This document shows, in pieces, positions 56,071 through 64,000 of a DNA stretch of 64,000 bases. Both the position numbers and the translations under genes were made by a program. The stretch lies in the NCBI RefSeq assembly GCF_023159225.1, contig NC_063163.1, forward strand, positions 110,329,885-110,393,884, given 5' to 3'. The notes beneath the pieces were generated by a model. It searched no databases. It was not told where the DNA came from and was given only the letters and a program-made list of their open reading frames with translations. Numbering within the stretch: position 1 is the first letter of the stretch; every line of letters begins with the position of its first letter. The DNA comes from Perognathus longimembris pacificus (Eukaryota; Chordata; Mammalia; Rodentia; Heteromyidae).

Positions 56071-58289
56071 CATACACATAAAAGATTTTATGCTATAGAG
56101 AAATCATTATTCAAGCAGCTAAGTAAGAATAAAGGAGGAAAACATTTCATTTTTAAAAATCAGAATTGGTAAAAAAAAAAAATCAGTATCCATTTCATTA
56201 TAAAACACTCCTTTCACCAATAAAATAAATTGAATAAAATTGATTTTCTCATGTTCTTCCAAGCCCTGACCCTAGCTAGCTTCTGAAATCAGATGACCTT
56301 GGGCAGTAGTATGGCCTTTGACTCTTGTTCTTTACTCATTATTTCCCCAACAAGGTAAAAGTTAGTCACTGTTTTAAATTCCAACTTCAGAAGTTCAGGA
56401 TTTATAAGAAAAAAATATGCCATCCACTCCCATGCTCTGTGTGGTCTTTTGAATGTTTGCTCATCTCCTGGATGGGTCAGGAAGTGGGGAGAGATAATTT
56501 CTCCGGCTAGGTGGCTTTGCCTTCCCCTTATCTTAGGACTCAGCCTCCGGTCTGATGGTGTCAAAATGTCACATTCGCAGATAATATGCTTGGACAAATA
56601 GCACTTTGTGTGAGCAAAATATATCTGATGCTGTTTATTGTACATCTTACAGAAGTACCATTTACTGATAAATTTCACTTTATAGGCAATGCTGGACCAA
56701 ATAAACACCCTCATCACTTGTAGGTTAACATACAATTTAAGATACACAATAAGCACTATTCTTGTTTGGTGCCTTTTGTAAAAAAAACTAAAACAGGGTG
56801 GAATTTGAAACGAGCCCTTTGATGATGGAGAGGAGAGTAGATTTGTAATAGTGTTTGAGGTTTTGAGATGAAGAAGGATGGCATTCTACAAAATACTGAA
56901 TAGGAAGGTAAGCTTGGTGAACTTCAAGTAAATGATGGAGCTGAATAAAATATCATAGCTTGCCTTGGAAACATACAATAGGGCTCCATCTCACCCTGTG
57001 CTGCCACACGTCACCAAGAGTGCAGATGCTATTGTCTAAGAGCATTGAGTGTGATCCCGCTTGTTTGGAGGGCATTGTTATTGGTGTCCCACAAGCTGAA
57101 TCTGAACTGTATCTTTTATGCAAATAAAAAAGGCTTAGTATTTTTTAAGCAAGAAATTGACTCAAAGCTATCATAATACTGCAATTAGAAACTACGTACT
57201 TAGACATCACTAGCACGTAATTTTGAGGTTAAAAAAACGTGCCACTTTGTGCTAGAAATAAGGATCATAAAACAATAGTGTCACATTTTAAAATTCACAA
57301 GAACTGATTGTTTATAATTTTAAAAATGAACAGATGATAAAGATCTGGGGAATTTAAAAAATGATTGCGACTGTTTCCTATCAATATTTGATTTTCATTC
57401 TGATATGTCGGAAGGCAGTAGAGACCTTTGCTAATATTTGGCTATTTGAGTAACAATGCTAAGGAAACACTTGGCTAATCACATCTGTTACATTAATCAA
57501 ATCATTCTGTGATATTTTATTTAGCCTATTAACTACATCTTCATTGTATAATTGCCCAGAATAAAATCCACCTCATACTAATATCATAAAGGCACTTCTT
57601 TCACCGAGTCTTAATTGCTAAAACTTCAAAGCTCAGAGACTTATCTATTTTCAGACTACCACTGAAAAATACCTGATCGCTCTCTTAACTAAGGAAATCA
57701 CCTGTCAAAATGCTGTGCTTAACTAGATTAGCTAGGAAGGAAGGAATTTTTGTAGCATGGAATCAAAAAAAAATGATTAAGTTTTTTTCCTTTATATGCA
57801 GAAATGGAATCCTTTGACAAAGAATAGAGACTTGGGGGAAAGTTTTAACAGTATTACATGTGAGTATAGAATAACTTCCACTTTGCCATCTAAGTTAGCT
57901 AGTAAAATATAAATTTTTCCATGTGGGCTTGTTTAGTGAGAGGAAGGAGTAGAATGGAGGAAAGGAGAAAGACAAGAATAGGTATTTTATTCAGAAGACC
58001 CAGGAGTCAACCAACAGAAAATCTTTCAACAAAAACATTTCATAGTTGGAGCTATTTTAATTGTAACCCAGGAGACACAGTTTCAACAGACAGAACATAA
58101 ACAACCTTTACCCTTTCATCCTTAACAAACATTAAACTATAAAATGTGAGACGCTATTTTTCTCTTACCCTTTCCTTTCTTTTTCTCTTCTCTCTTGGCC
58201 CCCCTTCCACAACTATCAGGGAACAATTCAATCCCAAATACACATCTACCCCCTTGCCTTCAAAGTACTTCAAGTCTCACCGAGTTGTA

Positions 58290-58385
58290 AAAATATACAA
58301 ATCTTAATTCTTAAAAAAATCACTGCCTTACATATATAACTGTAATCCCTCTGTACATTACTTTGACAGTATAAAAATAATTTAA
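58290..58385 (+). mobile_element. Short L1 3'-end fragment
   Basis: ACTGTAATCCCTCTGTACATTACTTTGACAGTATAAAAATAATTTAAC matches the terminal part of the repeat at 49990-50175, where ACTGTAACCTCTCTGTACATCAG precedes the A-tail. Confidence 0.65.
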
Positions 58386-59189
58386 CAAATCATTTCCTCC
58401 CAATATTAGATACTGAAATTGGCTATTTCCAATTTGCCACCGCTGAAAACAAAAGCTCTCAAATATTTGATCTTCCACTCACTGACTACTTAGTAAAAAT
58501 AATACTATCTGTGAGTACTTGTAGGTAATAGAATTGCTTTGGGAAAAACTTAGTTCTTTTGAGTTCCTAGAAGTCACACATCAAGAGAAAACAATGCGTT
58601 TGACAGACATATTACATGTTCATTGTTCTTAGCACCTGTTGTAGCCATGTATTTTTGCTAGCCTGGTAAAGAACAAAGATCACAGCCACATCTAGAGTTA
58701 AGGCATATGGAATCAGCACTCTCCTCCTGAGTTGTAAGAAATGTCGACTCCTGCCTGTATATGGGAATTGAGCAAGAGGACTAGAATTTTGCCTGAAGAG
58801 ATCATGACTTCATCAATCTAGAATCCGATTTGGGCACTGGGATTCCATTAACCATCTTAGGGTTTCTCATGTGCAGCCAAGGTTGAGATGCATGCAAGGG
58901 ACAGCAATCACTCCATAACACAGCTATTTGTCCAAATTATCAACCCTCAGGACACAAGTCGTTAACATAGCTCCACCCTTGGCCTCTCAACCCTTCAGCT
59001 AGCATTGTACATCTTTCCTCCACAAATGTAGACACATCTATGGCCTCACCTCTTCATAATATCCCTCCTTCCATAATATTCCCAGGAAACTAAAGCAGCC
59101 AACCAACCATTCCTGTCCTATCTCCTGATGACTTTCAAAAGCAACAGAAGTATATGTGTAATAAAAAAAAAACACATTAGTAACTAGGG

Positions 59190-59285
59190 CAGAGCTCTGC
59201 CTGCGGCTCAGCCTCAGTGCGCTTTCATCGATGTAAGACAGAAGTTTCCGTGACACTTCCGCGTGGAGTCGTGGGAGCAAGGGTG
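59190..59285. other. Small CpG-dense patch in intron
   Basis: About seven CpGs fall in some 75 bp (around 59200-59275) within otherwise CpG-poor DNA. It overlaps a minus-strand frame (59038-59280) with no recognisable domain. It could be a fragment of a recently inserted element, a small regulatory region, or chance. Confidence 0.3.
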
Positions 59286-60011
59286 TCCCACACTATCTGG
59301 GGGTGTTGGTCATTACAAGATTTCCCACACCATGACAGCTGGTGGGAAGCTTTGTAGAGAAAGAGGTCTTGGACTCCCCAGCAATTATTTGTTGTATAAC
59401 TCTAGGAGCAATTCTCCCTAACTATATCCTCATAACCTGACTTATATAGTTATACCAGGAGGTTCCAATTCCAAAACAATATTTTTTTTAAATATGATAT
59501 GAGAATTATAGTAGATACGATGGGAGGCTGATACTGGATAAGCATTCAATCATATCCAACCTGAAACATAATTGTTAATTTTTACTCAAAATAATGTTCA
59601 ATTGCATTTAGCTTCTCTTGGTGTAAGGGCTGAGGAATTTCCACAGATGTGGAAAGTGAAATACAAAAGATAAATGGCTGGCAAAAGAAGGCACAGCCAG
59701 GGGAAATTGAAGCCCAACTGGAGCCTAATTCTTATGGCTTCCAGTGAATCAGTATTTGTGTCATTGCATTCTGATTATTTTCTTTAATCATTTCTTTTCA
59801 TTACTAGAAATGAAATGGCATGAGGGTAATTTTAGTTTAACCAAGGCTCCATGGAAACTGTTGAATTAGTTACATGTCATTGCCAAAGGAATAGGTCAAG
59901 GGAAAGGAAGTCATTTCTCAATGGTTAAATTCTTGTAACATTTTACATAATAACAAAGTTGTACCAGAGATGCACAACACCAAAGTCTCATAACCAGGTA
60001 TGACTGCTACA

Positions 60012-60152
60012 GGTGCTAGCCAAGATGAGAACTTAGAAAATAAAACTAACGTATATAAGGTGCTAGCCAAGATGAGAACTTAGAAAATAAAACTAACGAG
60101 TATAAGGTGCTAGACAAGATGAGAACTTAGAAAATAAAACTAACATGTATAA
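60012..60152. repeat. Minisatellite, 47-bp unit, three copies
   Basis: Three head-to-tail units start at 60012, 60059 and 60106 with GGTGCTAGCCAAGATGAGAA and run through an A-rich part to TATAA. They differ at only a few bases, for example C to A in the third unit's GCTAGACAAG. Such low divergence indicates a recent tandem duplication. Confidence 0.97.
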
Positions 60153-60424
60153 GCTGTGGTCTTTAGTGACAGTAATGTGTCAATAAGGGCTCATTAATTG
60201 TAACAATTTTACCAGGCTAGCCTTCAGATAGAACTAGGAAAAAGTGCAAATGGAGTCTGCCGGTTCCCTATCTTACTAATCATTCTGAAGACTTAAAGAT
60301 ATTCTAAAACATTTTTTCTACAAATGTAAAACTAGATGTTCTACATTAACACAAAGGACATCACTTACTGAAAAACACTTGGAATGATACACTTTGAATG
60401 ATAAAACATTTTGTAAGTCAAGCC

Positions 60425-60830
60425 TAGAAAGAAAAAAGATCCATGTTTTCCCCCTTATATGTGGAAGCTAGATTTAGCTTATAAACTTTTAAGTAAATTC
60501 ATTGGGTGGTTTGCAAGTATGTACTAATGTATTAACTGAAATATGGTCGATTCAAGGGAGAACTCAAATAACGTAATGCCTTAGAAAGGCAGAGTTCAGG
60601 AAATGGGTACATGGAAAGGGAAAGACAAAGAGGAAGAGGGGGAGAATGCAGTTAGGAATCCAATAACAGCCTATAAAATTAAGAAGAGTGAGGGAAGGGG
60701 AGGGAGGGATGAGAATGTTGGAAGGGGTGCCATGGACTAAGATGCATTGTATTCATAAACTACTTTGCTAAATGGCAATTCCTTTGTACAAGTACAAAAA
60801 GATAATTTTTAAGAGAGAGAAACGGTGTTT
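60425..60830 (+). mobile_element. Interspersed repeat, probable L1 3' UTR subfamily
   Basis: The element starts around CCATGTTTTCCCCCTTATATGTGGAAGC, a word found in L1 3' UTRs. It continues through ATGTATTAACTGAAATATGGTCGATTCAAGGGAGAACTC, a purine-rich tract (60616-60710) and AATGGCAATTCCTTTGTACAAG. It aligns with 38775-39175 and 14265-14400. Confidence 0.7.
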
Positions 60831-62489
60831 TACCTATACAAATCCAGGCAGTGGTAGCTTGCTCAATTGATTTTGATATGTAATAAAAAGGACTGAATAT
60901 AACAGGACAAATAGTTTACAAACATTGGAGAGAAATGAATCAAATTAGCAATGAGCATTCCTTTGGTACATAGCCATCCTTTCAGTTGTCAGTCCTTACA
61001 AGCATTTCTGTCATTTGGACATTAGGTGGCGCTCATGCTCATCACACGGAGCAGGTTGGCTCCGTACTATTAGTGATAGGTCAACTGGACAAGCGGGGAA
61101 GATGTGACTCCCCAATATTTTTGAAGAGAAAATTGGGAAAACAAAATCAACCCCCTAAGAAGACTAAGATACTTTGGGTGGGGTAGCCTGTTTCAAAATA
61201 CTAACAAAACTGGAAATAGTCACTGGGCAAGATTCACATATCCCAAGAGGTCCAGTTGGTGGGCTTCAAGATCCTGAGGTCATGGGAAACGATGTGCGTG
61301 TAGGTGGTAGCTTTTCAAAGGAGTCATCAATCAACACTCCGGACTGAGAGTCATCACTCTTATTTTCTTAAAGTTCTAGAACTTTTCAGTATCTGCATCT
61401 ATCAAGGTATTTCACCTTTAGTAGACAATGGTAACATGCTGATTGAAAGAATAAATAAATGGAGGAGTACAATGTATGAATGAAAGGAATTTCCATACTA
61501 GGCCCCAATCCCATCTCTCCTTGAAATACATTCAGCATTATGATTCTTTTTAACCACAGGTGGCATTCAATATTCAATGTTTGCAAGCGAAGAATAAGTA
61601 ACAACTTTTAACTAAGAGTAAATACCTCTTAAATCAGTTTTGTGTAACTAATCCTAATTCAGCTTGCCATATTATTCTGATAAATGATAAAGGAATGTCA
61701 ACCTAGACCTTATAAAGTTATATGTTCATATGGTCCAAAAGCCTGGCTAAAAATTGGAAAAATAAAACCAATGGCTACAAAAAGAAAAAGAGTACTGTGG
61801 ATTCAAATAACTACTCTAAACTCAACTGTCCTTTTAAACAACCATTTTGTGGTGCTCTTGCTATGAAACAATAATTGATTCTGGAGAATCAATTTTTTTC
61901 CATGGACTATAATAAATCTTCGGTTTTACAAGGCTCTTCTTTTTACCTACCCTTTACAAAAGAGCTCTGGAGTTGAAATGCAAGATTTTGTAGTATTTAT
62001 TTGTGAGTAGCAAGTTATTGATCTCACCCACGAAAATAAAAGAAAATGAGAAGCAACTTTCTTTTCTTCCAAAGGGGAATTGCTAAATGAAGAACCCACA
62101 CAAAGTAGTCATCAAGGAATCATTTGTGTGTTTTTATGGAGTGGTGGTATATACAAATTCATTGTAACGAATTCCTGTGCACACAGAATTCTCTCCAAAT
62201 ACTTAGGACTGAGTTGTTTTGTGCTGACTCTATTCCTCCCTCCCATAACATTCAGAAATCTTTACTTTTATCCAAATGAAAATTCTTATCAATGGAGAAG
62301 TTCCTCAGTATGTTTGTCTACCTGTGTATGACATTCTAGGACCATCAGAGAGACAGTAGTTACTTTGACCAATCCGTAAGTCACCTGCAGGTCCCCAAAC
62401 ACTTCAAGTTGTTTGACTCCAGGAATCTTCCTTGTGACCAATTACTGCTCTCACTGTCTCCCCTTTTGCTGGTTAGTCCTCGCTCTAAC

Positions 62490-62790
62490 CTCCAGAGACC
62501 CAGCCAAACCATTATCTCTCTTCTCTCCTCTCTCCTCATCTCTAGATGGATAGATTCTCACCTTTCAGACCATTGCTTAGACATCGCTTCCCCTGGGAAG
62601 CCTCTCCTCAGAAATGTAGGCATCCCTGGCATGACCTGCATTCACCATTCCTCTTCTGCCATCTATACGTCATGTATTTGTTTTTCCCATGACCTGTCTC
62701 CTCTGCTTAGTTCCGAACTCTGGGGACGCGAGGGTAGCATCTGTCTGACTCATTCGTTTCCCATACTTTTCAGACACTTCCTGGCCAAAA
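62490..62790 (+). mobile_element. L2 LINE fragment
   Basis: The order of CTTAGACATCGCTTCCCCTGGGAAGCCTCTCCTC, CCATCTATACGTCATGTATTTG, and AACTCTGGGGACGCGAGGGTAGCATCTGTCTGACTCATTCG corresponds to the L2 3' region. The 152-codon open frame 62409-62867 is a chance translation of it. Confidence 0.6.
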
Positions 62791-62930
62791 GGCAGGGGGG
62801 CTCCACAGTTCAATATGAACTCAAGCCACTTCGTTATAAACCTTGGAATAGAAATGAGGCTCTCTAAAGCCACTTGAAATGCATTTTGCATGCTTTAACT
62901 AGTTTCTCCTCCTTAAAAAGACAAGGGGAG

Positions 62931-63135
62931 GGCTGGGAATATGGCCTAGTGGTAAGAGCGCTTGCCTTGTATACATGAAGCCCTGGGTTCGATTCCCCAG
63001 CACCACATATATAGAAAACGGCCAGAAGTGGTGCTGTGGCTCAAGTGGCAGAGTGCTAGCCTTGAGCAAAAGGAAGCCAGGGACAGTGCTCAGGCCCTGA
63101 GTTCAAGGCCCAGGACTGGCCACAAAAAAAAAAAG
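62931..63135 (+). mobile_element. IDL-Geo dimeric SINE
   Basis: This is a complete copy with A-box TGGCCTAGTGGTAAGAGCGC, B-box GGTTCGATTCC, the CACATATATAGAAAACGG linker, the Geo half and an A-tail. The short duplication CAAGGGGAG at 62922-62930 and 63137-63145 flanks it. It retains CpGs that older copies have lost, which suggests youth. Confidence 0.95.
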
Positions 63136-63770
63136 GCAAGGGGAGAGACCTTCCTAAAGCATGTATTAAGGAATCATTTTCCAGAAACTTGTAGAAAGTA
63201 TTTTTGTGTTCTCCTTTACTCTAGTGTTTCTGTCAAGTCAAAAGGTCAACAGTAACCCTTGGATGAATGACACAAGGTAACTCAGGGTTAGGTTTGTGCC
63301 TCTATCCAAGTCATAGTACTTGTTGCCTGCAAGTGTCTACAGCTTTGGCTTGGGCCTTGCAAAACCAGACACGGGGAACCAGGAACACAGCAGAAGGAAG
63401 GCGGGCCAGCTTCAGGAACACAGCTTGGAACACAGCTTTGATAAGGTGTGAGGTGTATGGCAGAAGACTCGGCCCTCACAGCAATTCATTCCTCAGACCC
63501 AGAAAGGAGTCCTCGCTCCTCAACTTAACATGAAGGAGCTGTTAGGAACTTTCGTCCGCCTGGGTTTTAGTTTTCTGTGGCCATATAGCCACACCTATCC
63601 TCTAGTTTGCTTATTCTGATCTCTTTACCTTGTCCATACCCATCTCACAGGATCCTGGCGATCCGACTGTGGGCTGTCTTGCTGTGGACTCGGCTCAACC
63701 AAGTTTGGTCACCAGGCTTTCATATTCTTCCCTTGCTGAGGAGTCTTGGTTCAAATTGTGATTGGAAAGA

Positions 63771-63870
63771 CCACTAGTAGTTTAATCCTGGTCTACATAC
63801 ATATGTTATACATATATGTCTCTCTATATAGATATGTATGTACACACACATAAAAAAATACATATGTTTT
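63771..63870. repeat. AT-rich (TATACATA)-like low-complexity stretch
   Basis: ACATAC/TATATG/CACACA words run together, several self-complementary. Not a gene. Confidence 0.7.
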
Positions 63871-64000
63871 TGACCTGGCCTTAAGTGAATCGTTGTTGCT
63901 TTCTGAGCTTTATCATCTCCATTTACACATTATAGTTCTGAGGATAACTCATTATTCCCCTAATTATCCCTAGCATTCAAATGAATACTGACAACTTGCC

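Larger units (their letters stand above)
50852..64000 (-). other. GUCY1A2: GUCY1A2 preceding intron (partial)
   Basis: Upstream of the exon at 50697-50851 I find no further catalytic, coiled-coil, H-NOXA or N-terminal exon on the minus strand as far as the window edge. At least 13.1 kb is therefore intronic. The catalytic segment with the metal-binding Asp residues should be encoded beyond 64000. Stretches without another entry (53531-55289, 56071-58289, 58386-60011, 60831-62489, 63146-63770) showed no exon or recognisable repeat, apart from the CpG patch noted at 59190-59285. Confidence 0.75.

Noticed and set aside
56289..56756. 155-codon minus-strand open frame
   Set aside because: Longest frame in the window but no domain, no splice context and AT-driven composition; at this length chance frames are expected in 64 kb.
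62409..62867. 152-codon plus-strand open frame
   Set aside because: It runs through an L2 fragment and a pyrimidine-rich stretch; the protein is Ser/Leu/Pro-rich without a domain.

Overview
The window is nuclear DNA from a placental mammal, and the repeats point to a rodent of the superfamily Geomyoidea (kangaroo rats, pocket mice, pocket gophers). The main clue is a dimeric SINE of about 190 bp that occurs eight times: a tRNA-Ala/ID-like left half followed by a right half matching the published IDL-Geo SINE of that group. The species cannot be fixed from sequence alone.

Only one protein-coding gene is supported: the 3' end of GUCY1A2, the alpha-2 subunit of NO-sensitive soluble guanylate cyclase, on the minus strand. 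Its terminal coding exon is 36462-36669 and the preceding exon is 50697-50851. They are separated by a 14,027-bp intron with correct GT/AG borders and matching phase. Together they encode the last 120 residues: the end of the class III cyclase catalytic domain and the alpha-2 tail, ending in a PDZ-ligand motif. Earlier exons were not found and presumably lie beyond 64000.

Layout. Positions 1-30170 are gene-free downstream flank with ancient L1, L2 and MIR fragments, an ERV1 5' LTR with tRNA-Pro primer-binding site and leader (3625 to about 4580), lineage-specific SINEs and microsatellites. Positions 30171-36461 are almost free of lineage-specific repeats and could hold a long 3' UTR, although the polyadenylation site cannot be placed. 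Positions 36670-50696 are the last intron, rich in SINEs and L1 pieces, including an inverted IDL-Geo pair. Positions 50852-64000 are part of the previous intron, with an ancient L1, a SINE nested in a SINE, a three-copy 47-bp minisatellite and L2.

I found no operon, CRISPR array, true tRNA/rRNA gene or intact mobile element, and nothing that looks like a new molecular system. The most informative observations are the modular SINE architecture (one right-hand monomer joined to two different left halves), the inverted SINE pair in the GUCY1A2 intron, two minisatellites, the truncated ERV and two CpG-bearing unique patches of unknown origin.
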